NCBI RefSeq assembly: GCF_012396615.1
Contig: NZ_JAAXPV010000012.1
Location: 27,937-91,936 of the forward strand
From: Rothia terrae
GTDB lineage: Bacteria; Actinomycetota; Actinomycetes; Actinomycetales; Micrococcaceae
DNA length: 64,000 nucleotides
Reading direction: 5' to 3'
Positions 9,745 through 18,583 of this stretch are shown here, piece by piece. Under the pieces are notes generated by a model. That model did no database searches and was not told the DNA's origin. It worked only from the letters and a program-made list of their open reading frames with translations. Position 1 is the first letter of the stretch; each line of letters starts with the position of its first letter. A program made the position numbers and the translations under genes.

Positions 9745-10158
9745 TACTTTTAGGCTCCTTGGTTTTACAGGTGACGCGCGGGAAAGATGCGGGTGCACTG
9801 AGCAAGCTACCGAGCGCACGGGCTCTCACGCATCGCGTTTCAAGGAGCTGAGAGAAAAGGCGCTGTCGGGGGCTAGCTGGGCACGCACATAGTGCGCGTT
9901 ATTACCTCTAATTCTACCGGAAAAACGCCTAAATATGGGGGGTTTGAGAGTTCTTATTGATGCTCAAAAGCGTTTAAAAGCTGTTTTTAGCGTCTCGACC
10001 CCTCAAGCTGTAGGACTCTATCTCTTCTTACTCCAACGCACCAGAAGCGATTTTTCGTGAAATTTTCAGTTTTCTCCCAGCGCGAGGCACTTTCCGTGGA
10101 TTTGCGTTCTAAAAAATAGATTTTTACAGCGCAAATCCACGGAAAGTGAGGGGATACC
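9745..10158. promoter_or_regulatory. gyrB upstream region
   Basis: This gap between gyrB and the DUF721 gene contains no gene. On the minus strand GGTAGAATTA near 9910 resembles an extended -10 element and could drive gyrB. The large palindrome at 10088-10148 lies at its far end. Confidence 0.35.
10088..10148. repeat. 19-bp perfect inverted repeat with AT-rich loop
   Basis: CACTTTCCGTGGATTTGCG (10088-10106) and its exact complement (10130-10148) flank a 23-nt AT-rich loop. It lies 10 bp past the stop of the DUF721 gene. It could terminate the dnaN-recF-DUF721 transcript on the minus strand, although no T run follows the stem directly. Confidence 0.8.
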
Positions 10159-10782
10159 CTACCCGTATGTATCGCGAGGCCCGCGCATCCCCGGGGCGAC
10201 GCGTCGTCCGCGCTTCCACGACGGCGTATTCGGCCCGTTCACTTGAATTTTCTGCACGACGCCGGCGCCCAGCTCACGCTCAAACATTTTGAGGATTTCA
10301 TTGGTCATCATGCGCAGGTTCACCGCCTGCGGGGTAGTCTCACATTGAATAATGACTGTGCTGTCGGTGTAGCTCACCGGACGCGCATAAGACGCCACGT
10401 GCGCACCCACCAGCTCATCCCAGCGCGCCAGCACGCTAGAAACCGCCACAGGTTCCTTCCACCCACGACTCTGAATCATTTTCTCCATGAGATCGCTCAG
10501 CGGTTTAGGATCGCGAGCGCTCTTTCCCGGCCCTGTATAACCGCCCAAGGTCCGCGGATCAACCGAATGGTACCGGCGTTTTTTACGCTTAGACCCCGGC
10601 TCCGCGCTCATGACTTCACCGAAATCACGCGTTAGCTTCTTCGCGGCGTTGCCCTGCAAGCGTCCTTCACCGCGAGATGCAGCCCCCGCACGCATCCTGT
10701 TCAGCAAAGCAGCAGGTGCGTTCACCTCATCTTCAAAACGATGCGGGTCTGCCGCCGGCTGGTCGAAGACGTCCTCGTACAC
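10159..10782 (-). CDS. DUF721 (DciA-like) protein
   Basis: A 207-residue protein with a disordered, basic N-terminus and a C-terminal DUF721 domain (about residues 90-195: LSDLMEKMIQSRGWKEPVAV, then WDELVGAHVASYARP, then VIIQCETTPQAVNLRMM). DUF721 includes DciA, which helps load or operate the replicative helicase in bacteria lacking DnaC. In actinobacteria this gene regularly follows recF, as here, 2 nt downstream. The loader role is inferred from the family. The helicase DnaB is at 50.4 kb of the same window. Confidence 0.85.
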   Translation of the reverse strand: MYEDVFDQPAADPHRFEDEVNAPAALLNRMRAGAASRGEGRLQGNAAKKLTRDFGEVMSAEPGSKRKKRRYHSVDPRTLGGYTGPGKSARDPKPLSDLMEKMIQSRGWKEPVAVSSVLARWDELVGAHVASYARPVSYTDSTVIIQCETTPQAVNLRMMTNEILKMFERELGAGVVQKIQVNGPNTPSWKRGRRVAPGMRGPRDTYG

Positions 10783-10784
10783 GG

Positions 10785-12008
10785 TTAGGCACCCGGCTGA
10801 CGGTAGGTGGGACGGGCTTCAGTAGCAGGCAGGGTGAGTTTGGATGCGTCCACTGCCTCAGCGGTTGCAGGGCTAACCTTCACCAGGTGCATTCCCTGCC
10901 GCAAAGCATCCGGAATATCAGTGTGTACAGCGCACGTCACCAGCACCTGCTCGGCGCTCGCAACGATCTCACCGAGGCGCGCTCGCCGCGCGGTATCGAG
11001 CTCAGCAAACACATCGTCGAGAAGCAAAATGGGCGAGGCCCCCTCAGAGCTATCATCCTCAAGGTGCACATACCAGGACGCCAAACGCAACGCGAGCGCA
11101 TAAGACCAAGTCTCACCGTGCGAGGCAAACCCCTTAGCCGGAATACCGCCCAGTTCAAGCACCAAATCATCTCGGTGCGGCCCTACCAGCGTGACCGCGC
11201 GATCCAATTCATCGCCCTGTTTCTCGTCAAAAGCGCGCATCATCGCAGAACGAATATCGTCCACGCTCATCAGCGCGGCCTTACCCAGCACCTGCGCAGA
11301 AATTGAGGGGAACACCGTTGAATCGTAGGTAAACGTCAGCTGTTTAGCACCATCGGTCAGCTGATCATATGCCCGTTGCAGTTGGGGAAGCATCAACGCT
11401 AACACCCGAAAACGAGCCTGCAACACGTGCGCTCCCGCCAGCGAAAGCTGTTCATTCCAAATACGTAATGTATTCAGGTCGGTATCATCAGTACGACGCC
11501 CGCGCATCGACTTGAGCAAAGAATTACGCTGCCGCATAATACGCTCGTAATCGCTCACATACGCACTGACTGATGGGCGCAATGCCACCGCTAAATCATC
11601 AATAAACTTACGACGATTCGACGGATCGCCCTTAATCAGTTGCAAATCCTCGGGCGAAAACAGCACCGTGTGATTGATGCCCAGTGCCTCTCGCGCTCGC
11701 ACCGGCGCAGCCCTGTTAATGCGCACGCGGTTAGACTTTCCCGGCGCAATTTCAAGCTCCATAATGGTCTGTTGCCCGCCACGCACGACGCGAGTACGCA
11801 CGTAAGCCCGATCCGTACCCACATGCACCAGGGGAGCATCATTACTGACACGATGCGAACTCAGATTTGCCGAATAGTCGAGAGCCTCCAAGATGTTGGT
11901 TTTACCCACACCGTTAGAGCCCAAGAACACCGTCACACCCGGCGTCAGCGGCAAATTAAGCAAAGGGTACGTGCGAAAGTTCATCAACGAAATATGGTCG
12001 ATGTACAT
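10785..12008 (-). CDS. recF: DNA replication and repair protein RecF
   Basis: A 407-residue SMC-like ATPase that helps load RecA at gaps. It opens MYIDHISLMNFRTY with Walker A GSNGVGKTN at about residues 30-38, signature SHGETWSYALALR, and Walker B ILLLDDVFAELD. The C-terminal ~30 residues are a proline/threonine-rich extension beyond the usual end. It lies between dnaN and the DUF721 gene on the minus strand, the standard actinobacterial order. Confidence 0.96.
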   Translation of the reverse strand: MYIDHISLMNFRTYPLLNLPLTPGVTVFLGSNGVGKTNILEALDYSANLSSHRVSNDAPLVHVGTDRAYVRTRVVRGGQQTIMELEIAPGKSNRVRINRAAPVRAREALGINHTVLFSPEDLQLIKGDPSNRRKFIDDLAVALRPSVSAYVSDYERIMRQRNSLLKSMRGRRTDDTDLNTLRIWNEQLSLAGAHVLQARFRVLALMLPQLQRAYDQLTDGAKQLTFTYDSTVFPSISAQVLGKAALMSVDDIRSAMMRAFDEKQGDELDRAVTLVGPHRDDLVLELGGIPAKGFASHGETWSYALALRLASWYVHLEDDSSEGASPILLLDDVFAELDTARRARLGEIVASAEQVLVTCAVHTDIPDALRQGMHLVKVSPATAEAVDASKLTLPATEARPTYRQPGA

Positions 12009-12060
12009 ACGCTCGTACCCCTTGGCTAGAGAAATGTAAAAGATTGAAGGCTCATACCGC

Positions 12061-12166
12061 TAGCAGACACGTCGTCGCCAGCAGTCCCTCTCGCGGTCTC
12101 GCACTGGGCGCTCGCCAGCGATTCACGCCAGCCCCGATGCCAGCTGGCGACAGGACGTGCCTGCTA
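12061..12166. repeat. Dispersed hairpin element, copy 1
   Basis: Between recF and dnaN. Outer arms TAGCAG..ACGTC..TCGCCAGC and GCTGGCGA..GACGTGC.CTGCTA pair over about 20 bp. The apical part contains AGTCCCTCTC, GCGATTCACG and CCCCGATGCCAGCT. The same apical words occur at 26.4 kb on a stem of different sequence, and partly at 19.4, 23.6 and 46.2 kb. Confidence 0.6.
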
Positions 12167-12205
12167 CCGTCGAAAACCAGTGCAGCGTGGGACAAGAGCC
12201 TTTAC

Positions 12206-13333
12206 TTACTGGTTAGGCAGACGCACCGGCATCAGCAGGTAGCGGTAGTCCTTGGAGTCCTCGCCCAGTGGCTCGCTCTGCGCTGAGAGCACAGCGGGCT
12301 TCGGGGGAGTGGTGAAGGAGAAACGCACGTATTCTGAACCGAAGGCGTTGAGACCTTCCAACAGGTAGGCGGGGTTGAAGGCTACGGTGATGTCTTCACC
12401 TGAAAGCTGAGCATGAATCTGCTCGGTTGCCTGCGCGTCCTCGCCGGTGCCCGCGTCCAAGGTGAGCTGGCTCTGAGTAAATGCCAAGCGGACGGGGGTG
12501 TTGCGCTCTGCTACGAGAGAGACGCGACGAACTGCTTCGATGAGCTCTGAGGTGCGTACAACTGCGTGAATCGGGGTGTTCTCGGGGAACAGCGCACGAA
12601 TCTTGGGGTACTCGCCGTCAACGAGCAGGCTGGTGGTGCGTCGTGAACCTGATTCAAAGCCGATGAGTTCGTGAGCATCTGATAGGGCGATGTTCATGTC
12701 GCCTGCGCTGCCCAGGGTCTTAGCGACTTCGCTCATGGTCTTTGCTTTAACCAAAACTGCGGTTGAGATATCTGAGGATGCCGGTGCCCAGGTCATTTCG
12801 CGCATTGCGAGACGGTAGCGGTCGGTAGCGAGCAAAGTGATTTTGTCGCCTTCGATTTCCATACGGACGCCGGTCAGAATAGGCAGGGTGTCATCTTTGG
12901 ATGCTGCCACGGTGACCTGTGAGACGGCTTTAGCGAACTCGTGACCGTCAACGCTACCTGAGACTGCCGGCAGAGCAGGGAGTTCGGGGTAGTCGGTGAC
13001 AGGCATTGCAGCGAGGTTAAACTTTGATGATCCGCAGGTGAGGTGAACCTTTGAATCTACGACCTCGAACTCTACTGACTTACCAGCAGGAAGAGACTTT
13101 GAGATATCAGCTAGGAGACGACCCGAGACAAGGGTGGTTCCTTCGGTTTCTACATCGGCTTCGATGTTGAGTTTTGCGCTGGTCTCGTAGTCGAAGCTTG
13201 CGATAGAGACAGAGCCGTTTTCAGCTTTGATAAGCAGACCTGACAGAACAGGTACGGGGGGACGAGGTGACAGTGAACGAGCAGTCCAGCTAACAGCTTC
13301 TGCTAACACATCACGTTCAACAATAAATTTCAC
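12206..13333 (-). CDS. dnaN: DNA polymerase III beta sliding clamp
   Basis: A 375-residue ring-forming processivity clamp with three DNA-clamp domains. Recognisable stretches are MKFIVERDVLAEAVSWTAR at the start, LPILTGVRMEIEGDKITLLATDRYRLA mid-protein (continuous clamp signature) and the C-terminal YRYLLMPVRLPN. The last motif is the conserved end that helps shape the peptide-binding pocket. It lies between the oriC candidate and recF. Length and ends are normal. Confidence 0.97.
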   Translation of the reverse strand: MKFIVERDVLAEAVSWTARSLSPRPPVPVLSGLLIKAENGSVSIASFDYETSAKLNIEADVETEGTTLVSGRLLADISKSLPAGKSVEFEVVDSKVHLTCGSSKFNLAAMPVTDYPELPALPAVSGSVDGHEFAKAVSQVTVAASKDDTLPILTGVRMEIEGDKITLLATDRYRLAMREMTWAPASSDISTAVLVKAKTMSEVAKTLGSAGDMNIALSDAHELIGFESGSRRTTSLLVDGEYPKIRALFPENTPIHAVVRTSELIEAVRRVSLVAERNTPVRLAFTQSQLTLDAGTGEDAQATEQIHAQLSGEDITVAFNPAYLLEGLNAFGSEYVRFSFTTPPKPAVLSAQSEPLGEDSKDYRYLLMPVRLPNQ

Positions 13334-13833
13334 GCCGATTACCCCTTAAAACTGAAAAATCTAGGCATTTGAGAAAACTGAGCGTTAAGAATCTGGCTCA
13401 GCACTCTAGCTTACCCGATGCAGTAGGACGCGGGGAGGGGATTTGCCTGTGAGGAAGAGCTGAGATTTTTTGTAATTACGAAAGTTCAGGAAGGAAGCTT
13501 GGAGAAATTGGAAGAATCTGTAATTACAAGTTTGGTAGCTGTTTGAGGGGCGCACGCGAGCAAAAAACGCTCAGGAATTTGTTATTTGGCTTTTCTTCTT
13601 TAAAGAATCGTAGTGTTAATAACCCCTGTGGAATCTGTGGAAAAACCGCTTATGCCCTGTAATTACAAGGATTTAGGGTGTTGATAGAATGTGGAGTAAT
13701 TCGCTTGATGCTGTGCGTGCACTGTGAATGAATATTTATACAAATAGGGAAGTCCACACCATTTGTATAACTATTCACTTAACGTCCACATTAATACAGT
13801 CCCACCGCACAAGTTATCCACAGGGGTATTTTG
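13334..13833. other. oriC: Candidate replication origin (oriC), dnaA-dnaN intergenic region
   Basis: A 500-bp AT-rich non-coding region between dnaA and dnaN, the usual actinobacterial origin position. It holds the consensus DnaA box TTATCCACA (13814-13822). Variants are TGTGGAATC (13627), TGTGGAAAA (13636), TGTGGAGTA (13690) and two xxGTCCACA (13750, 13782). Three copies of TGTAATTAC(A/G) lie at 13471, 13519 and 13658. An inverted repeat TTATACAAAT/ATTTGTATAA (13736-13745, 13761-13770), with outer GTGAAT/ATTCAC, could support unwinding or protein binding. Coding strands diverge around this region, dnaA to the left and rpmH to the right. Confidence 0.8.
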
Positions 13834-15489
13834 CTACTTAGCGGTGCGCTGTTCCTGCTTAATCTTGTTGGTCAAATCAGTGACCTGGTTGAAAATAGCC
13901 CTGCGTTCCGCCATTAGCGTGCGAATCTTGCGGTCAGCGTGCATCACCGTGGTGTGGTCGCGTCCGCCCAATTCTTGCCCGATGCGAGGCAGCGACATAT
14001 CAGTGAGTTCACGCAGCAAATACATGGCGATCTGGCGTGCTGTCACCAGCGTGCGAGTACGCGACTTCGACTGCAGCTCATCCAATGTCACGTCAAAGTA
14101 GGTAGCCGTAGCAGTGAGCACCTGTGATGCCGTGATTTCAGAGGCGCCATCGTCCGTAATCAAATCTTTAAGCACCAGCTCCGCCAGCGCACGATCAACG
14201 CCCTGCTTGTTCAAGGACGCAAATGCCGTCACGCGAATCAACGCGCCCTCAAGCTCACGAATGTTGGTGGAGATATGAGATGCGATGTACTCCATGACGT
14301 CATCAGGTACATCCAGGTTCTCGTTCTGTGCCTTCTTGCGCAAAATAGCGATGCGAGTTTCAAGTTCGGGCGGCTGCACATCGGTAATCAGACCCCACTC
14401 AAAGCGCGAGCGCATGCGCTCAGCAAACCCCGTCAATTGCTTAGGAGGCATATCTGAAGTGATAACCACCTGCTTCTGGTGGTTGTGCAGGGCATTGAAG
14501 GTATGGAAGAACTCTTCTTGGGTGTGTTCTTTACCTGCCAAGAACTGAATATCGTCAATGAGCAACATATCGACGTTGCGGTAAATCTGCTTGAACGATG
14601 AGCCTTCATCATCGCGAATTGAGTTGATGAAGTCGTTGGTGAACTCTTCGGAGTTCACGTAGCGCACGCGCAGGTTGGGGTAGAGATGCTTGGCGTAGTG
14701 CCCAATAGCGTGCAACAGGTGGGTTTTACCCAGGCCGGAATCGCCATATATGAACAGCGGGTTATATGCCATGGCGGGTGTTTCTGAGACAGCGAAAGCC
14801 GCTGCGTGTGCGAAACGATTGGACTGGCCAATCACAAAAGTATCGAAGGTATACTTGGGGTTCAGTCGAGCCGATGATTCCCAGCTAGTAGCTTCCCCTG
14901 CAACGGGGCTGTTAGCAATAATTTCCGATTCGGCTATAAGTTCATCTGCTGAGGCGTGATCAGCAACAGCCCTATCTGCAAGTGGCTTTTCGGCCTCCGG
15001 GGGAGTGGGCACATCCAGTGCAGAGGAATCAGCCAATGGAGTTTGCGCTGCGAAGTTAGGCGTGGACTGGCTGAGTTCAGCCTCAAGGTCTTTCACCGAA
15101 GGCATGGAACGCTCGATGCGTTCGGGCTCTGCCGGGGTTTCAACGGTGGGCGCGGATGCGGCTTCCCCCTCCGCAGGAGCAGGTTCGACAGGAGCTACAG
15201 GAGCTGCGGTTTCTGCCGATAAACCGGTGTCGATGACAAAAGCTTCAGAGATGCCCGCACCAAAAGCCTCTTCTAAAGCTGCTTTAAAGGCGTCCTTGAT
15301 GTGGGTCTGAAAAACTTCGCGGGTGAGTTCGTTGGGCACAGCAACAAGTAGAACGTTGCCCATGTGCGCCTGAGGCTGAGCAAGACCGACAAAGGCCTTC
15401 CAACGCTGACCGAGCGCGGGATTTGAGCGCAACAGGCTAATCGCGTGCGCCCACCGCTGCTTTAAGTCATCGCTCAGCTGATCAACCAC
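13834..15489 (-). CDS. dnaA: Chromosomal replication initiator DnaA
   Basis: A 551-residue AAA+ initiator that binds DnaA boxes and opens oriC. Domain I is at residues 1-90 (WAHAISLL, helicase interaction). A long disordered linker, domain II, covers about 90-205 and is rich in A/E/P/S. Walker A GDSGLGKT is at 249-256, Walker [10 protein letters not shown] follows, and domain IV ends with the DnaA signature [15 protein letters not shown]. The linker is long but typical of actinobacteria. The gene is on the minus strand with dnaN downstream, and DnaA boxes on both sides allow autoregulation. Confidence 0.98.
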   Translation of the reverse strand: MVDQLSDDLKQRWAHAISLLRSNPALGQRWKAFVGLAQPQAHMGNVLLVAVPNELTREVFQTHIKDAFKAALEEAFGAGISEAFVIDTGLSAETAAPVAPVEPAPAEGEAASAPTVETPAEPERIERSMPSVKDLEAELSQSTPNFAAQTPLADSSALDVPTPPEAEKPLADRAVADHASADELIAESEIIANSPVAGEATSWESSARLNPKYTFDTFVIGQSNRFAHAAAFAVSETPAMAYNPLFIYGDSGLGKTHLLHAIGHYAKHLYPNLRVRYVNSEEFTNDFINSIRDDEGSSFKQIYRNVDMLLIDDIQFLAGKEHTQEEFFHTFNALHNHQKQVVITSDMPPKQLTGFAERMRSRFEWGLITDVQPPELETRIAILRKKAQNENLDVPDDVMEYIASHISTNIRELEGALIRVTAFASLNKQGVDRALAELVLKDLITDDGASEITASQVLTATATYFDVTLDELQSKSRTRTLVTARQIAMYLLRELTDMSLPRIGQELGGRDHTTVMHADRKIRTLMAERRAIFNQVTDLTNKIKQEQRTAK

Positions 15490-15772
15490 GTGGTGCTCCT
15501 TAGAAAATCAAGAAATTTATGAGAGAAGAAAATTCCTCATCCACCGAATATCCACAGGAGTTATACACAGGGTGGAAAACTTGTGATTTAACTGCTGGTT
15601 GCCGGTGGAAAATAGGGCGTAGACCCCGAAAGTATCACAGAAATTGTAATTTACACATGTTGAAAACAACTCTGTGGATAACTTCTTCTCAGCATACGTG
15701 AAATTACAAATATCCACACCTGTGCACAGGTGAATACGCACAATCTGTGATTAAAATTCAAGGCGTCATTAC
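15490..15772. promoter_or_regulatory. dnaA upstream region with DnaA boxes and palindromes
   Basis: Non-coding DNA between dnaA and rpmH. DnaA-box-like sequences are ATATCCACA (15548), TTATACACA (15561), TGTGGATAA (15673, perfect on the minus strand) and ATATCCACA (15710). Two more copies of the palindromic word found in the dnaA-dnaN gap lie here: TGTAATTTACA (15645) and TGAAATTACA (15699). The region probably autoregulates dnaA and may be part of a bipartite origin. Confidence 0.65.
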
Positions 15773-15802
15773 TTGACCCCACTACCAAAAATCTTCTAGA
15801 GT
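15773..15802 (+). promoter_or_regulatory. Candidate SigA promoter of rpmH
   Basis: TTGACC (15773-15778) is followed after 18 bp by TAGAGT (15797-15802). This would start transcription near 15810 and give rpmH a leader of about 150 nt. Confidence 0.45.
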
Positions 15803-15962
15803 TGTCCAGTCGTATGTGTACTGGACTGCACCCATTTTCGAACGGGTGCAAGCGGCCGTAGATCCGGACGAAACCGTACATAGCAAGAGAATTGCGCGAG
15901 ATTAGAAGCTTCTTCACCGAAAAAGCTTTCAACCTGCGCGTGAACAAACGAAAGACACAATA

Positions 15963-16100
15963 ATGTCAAAGCGTACTTTCCAGCCGAACAACCGTCGCCG
16001 CGCTAAGAAGCACGGTTTCCGCCTTCGTATGCGCACCCGTGCGGGTCGCGCAATCTTGGCTAACCGTCGCTCAAAGGGCCGTGCAAAGGTCTCAGCATAA
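15963..16100 (+). CDS. rpmH: 50S ribosomal protein L34
   Basis: A 45-residue basic protein, [19 protein letters not shown] to KVSA, matching L34 end to end. It is too short for many ORF filters. The start context is AAAGACACAATAATG, with only a weak ribosome site. It heads the rpmH-rnpA-yidD-yidC-jag-rsmG cluster on the plus strand, divergent from dnaA. Confidence 0.97.
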   Translation: MSKRTFQPNNRRRAKKHGFRLRMRTRAGRAILANRRSKGRAKVSA

Positions 16101-16191
16101 GCGATAGCCTGATTCGGCATTCGTCAGTAGTGAAGCCCTCCTCACAATAAGTGTCGAGGGCTTTACTGTTATCTACACTCCAGGAGAAACC

Positions 16192-16605
16192 ATGCTTTCA
16201 GCGGCTCACCGTATGCGAAATGGTGCCCAGTTCTCCGCAACAACGCGCGGGGGAGCTCGCGCCGGACGCAAAACCCTCGTGTTTTACGCCCTCCCTTACG
16301 ACGCCACCACCCTGGTAGGTTTTATCGTTTCAAAAGCCGTCGGTAACTCGGTAATGCGCAACAAAGTCCAGCGCAAACTGCGCCACATTGCCGCGAACTC
16401 GCTGAGCACCCACCAACACGGCTATTATTTTGTAGTACGCGCTCTACCCGCAGCAGCTACAGCCAGCTTTGCGCAACTTGAGAGCGACTACACCTCGGCG
16501 CTCACCAGCGTCCTGGCAAAACTAGAACGCGCCACCACCCGTGAACCGGCAGCACAACGCCCCGACGCCGGAACATCCGCACCGCAGCCGCGAGAGGAGC
16601 TCTAA
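16192..16605 (+). CDS. rnpA: Ribonuclease P protein component
   Basis: A 137-residue basic protein that assists RNase P RNA in 5' maturation of tRNA. Family features are LSAAHRMRNGAQFSATTR at the start and the RNR-like motif VGFIVSKAVGNSVMRNKVQRKLRHI in the centre. The C-terminal ~25 residues (after about 110) form a low-complexity extension. AGGAGAAACC precedes the ATG. It lies between rpmH and yidD as in most bacteria. Confidence 0.95.
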   Translation: MLSAAHRMRNGAQFSATTRGGARAGRKTLVFYALPYDATTLVGFIVSKAVGNSVMRNKVQRKLRHIAANSLSTHQHGYYFVVRALPAAATASFAQLESDYTSALTSVLAKLERATTREPAAQRPDAGTSAPQPREEL

Positions 16606-16608
16606 CCT

Positions 16609-17001
16609 ATGGGCACCACCGCGCACACGCATCCTCACGAAGAAGGCGACGTGCTACTCGACAACGCGCCGCACGAATTCGTGCACCCGGCGTCCGTCAC
16701 CCACGCGCTGTGGACCCTGCCCCAAAACGCCCTGATCGCGTTCATCAAGATTTACCGGCTCATCATTTCGCCGCTCTATGGCAACGTCTGCAGGTATTAC
16801 CCCAGTTGCTCAGCCTACGGGCTAGAAGCAATCACCGTACACGGTGCCCTCAAAGGCCTCTCACTCACTGTCAAAAGACTGTTGAAATGCCACCCCTGGG
16901 CAACCGGAGGATTAGACCCAGTTCCTGCCGGAAAGCGAACCTTCGCACCCGGCCGTGAACCCAAAATTATGCTCTTGAACCATCCGAAACGCGCCCACTA
17001 A
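16609..17001 (+). CDS. yidD: Membrane protein insertion efficiency factor YidD
   Basis: A 130-residue YidD/DUF37 protein with IKIYRLIISPLYGNVCRYYPSC, then SAYGLEAITVHGALKG and RLLKCHPWATGGLDPV. These are the cysteine-containing signature of a small inner-membrane-associated factor that helps YidC. The N-terminal ~40 residues extend beyond the family core. It starts 3 nt after the rnpA stop and lies just before yidC, so the genes are likely cotranscribed. Confidence 0.94.
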   Translation: MGTTAHTHPHEEGDVLLDNAPHEFVHPASVTHALWTLPQNALIAFIKIYRLIISPLYGNVCRYYPSCSAYGLEAITVHGALKGLSLTVKRLLKCHPWATGGLDPVPAGKRTFAPGREPKIMLLNHPKRAH

Positions 17002-17060
17002 AACCGCGCATCGGATACCACCCTCAACCGGCTCAACCGCACGAGCCAAGGAGAACATCA

Positions 17061-18032
17061 ATGTTCGACATCATTCTTTGGCCCTTCAAATGGATCGTCT
17101 CCCTGATCCTCACGGGCTTCCACTCCCTTTTCACCGCCCTCGGCATGGACCCCGCATCCGGTGTTACCTGGACGCTGGCAATCATCGGCTTGACCCTGGT
17201 GATGCGAACCATCACCATTCCACTGTTCCTCAAGCAGATCAAGTCCATGCGCGGTATGCAGGAGCTCCAGCCTGAAATGGCGAAACTGCAGGCAAAGTAC
17301 AAGGGCAAGACCGATCAGCTCTCACGCCAGGCAATGGCTCAGGAGCAGATGGAGCTCTACAAGCGCACCGGCGCTAACCCGCTCTCATCCTGCCTGCCCA
17401 TCATCGTGCAGATGCCGATCTTCTTCGGTCTGTTCCAGGTGCTCCGCGGTGTCCCCGCAGCAGCTGCAACGGGCGAAAGCATCCTCATGCTGCCCGCCGA
17501 CCTTGTCAAGCAGTTCAACGACTCCTACATCTTCCAGGCGCCGCTGTTCTCAACCATGATGCAGCCCGGCAACGGCAACCACTTTGCAACCATCCTCATC
17601 GCAGCGGTTCTCGTGGTCTTCATGTGCGTTACCCAGTTCATCACCATGAAGCAGCTCTCGGCTAAGAACATGTCAGATTCCGCTAAGGAATCACCCATGT
17701 ACCGCCAGCAGCAGATGATGCTCTACATCTTTCCCATCATCTTCGCCGTATCAGGTATCAACTTCCCCATCGGTGTGTTGATCTACTGGACCGTCTCAAA
17801 CCTCTGGTCAATGGGCCAGCAGTGGTGGGTTATCCGCAACAACCCCACCCCCGGCTCACAAGCAGAACGCGAACTCAACGCGCGTCGTGCAGCTAAAGGC
17901 CTTCCTCCCGTAGGTAAGACCAAAGAACAGCACGCACGAGAGCAGGAAGAACTGCGTGAACGCGCTAACCGCGGCCAGCGAGTACAGCCCGTTGGCAAAA
18001 AGCGCCAAAAGCAGCAGAACCGCCGCAAGTAA
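17061..18032 (+). CDS. yidC: Membrane protein insertase YidC
   Basis: A 323-residue Oxa1/YidC family insertase. The N-terminal helix (IVSLILTGFHSLFTAL) is followed by the periplasmic-side segment and conserved TM2 (WTLAIIGLTLVMRTITIPLFLKQ, with the functional arginine). Then come a coiled cytoplasmic hairpin (MQELQPEMAKLQAKYKG) and three more helices including FPIGVLIYWTVSNLWSMGQQ. The tail is long and basic (KKRQKQQNRRK), as in other YidC proteins that contact the ribosome. It is preceded by AAGGAG. Confidence 0.95.
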   Translation: MFDIILWPFKWIVSLILTGFHSLFTALGMDPASGVTWTLAIIGLTLVMRTITIPLFLKQIKSMRGMQELQPEMAKLQAKYKGKTDQLSRQAMAQEQMELYKRTGANPLSSCLPIIVQMPIFFGLFQVLRGVPAAAATGESILMLPADLVKQFNDSYIFQAPLFSTMMQPGNGNHFATILIAAVLVVFMCVTQFITMKQLSAKNMSDSAKESPMYRQQQMMLYIFPIIFAVSGINFPIGVLIYWTVSNLWSMGQQWWVIRNNPTPGSQAERELNARRAAKGLPPVGKTKEQHAREQEELRERANRGQRVQPVGKKRQKQQNRRK

Positions 18033-18064
18033 CCACACCTGCTCTTACACCAGAAAGAAATACT

Positions 18065-18580
18065 GTGTCAGAAACACAAGAAAACTACGTAGAACCCGAA
18101 ACCACCGCACTTGAAGAAGAGGGCGACATCGCGGCTGACTACCTCGAAGAGCTCCTCGATATCGCTGATATTGATGGCGACATTGACATCGAAGTACGCA
18201 ATAACCGCACCTACCTCTCCGTCGTCACCGAAGGCGATGAAAGCGAAGATTTGCGCGCCCTCGTTGGCAAAAACGGTGAAGTTCTGGACTCCCTTCAAGA
18301 ACTCGTTCGACTCTCCGTACTTTCTGCAACCGGCAACCGTTCACGTCTGATCTTGGACATCGCAGGCCACCGCGCCAACCGCGCCAACCGTCTTGCCACC
18401 ATGGCCAAGGACGCGATTGCCCGCGTCCAGGAAACCGGCGAAGACGAGCACCTGCCCCCGCTGGGTGCCTACGAACGCAAGCTCGTACACGACCTCGTTG
18501 CTGAAAACGGCCTCTACTCAGAGTCCGAAGGTGAAGGCAAAGACCGCCACATCGTGATCTCCGTGGCTGAGAGCGAGTAA
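18065..18580 (+). CDS. Jag/KhpB-like RNA-binding protein (KH-R3H)
   Basis: A 171-residue acidic protein starting at GTG. After an acidic N-terminus come a KH-like domain (residues about 45-95, LVGKNGEVLDSLQELVRL with GxNG) and an R3H domain (about 100-170, NRANRLATMAKDAIARVQ, then LPPLGAYERKLVHDLVAENG). This is the Jag/KhpB protein regularly found after yidC. It binds RNA and is linked to envelope growth in other bacteria. The Jag N-terminal domain is missing, as is usual in actinobacteria. Confidence 0.92.
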   Translation: MSETQENYVEPETTALEEEGDIAADYLEELLDIADIDGDIDIEVRNNRTYLSVVTEGDESEDLRALVGKNGEVLDSLQELVRLSVLSATGNRSRLILDIAGHRANRANRLATMAKDAIARVQETGEDEHLPPLGAYERKLVHDLVAENGLYSESEGEGKDRHIVISVAESE

Positions 18581-18583
18581 AAC

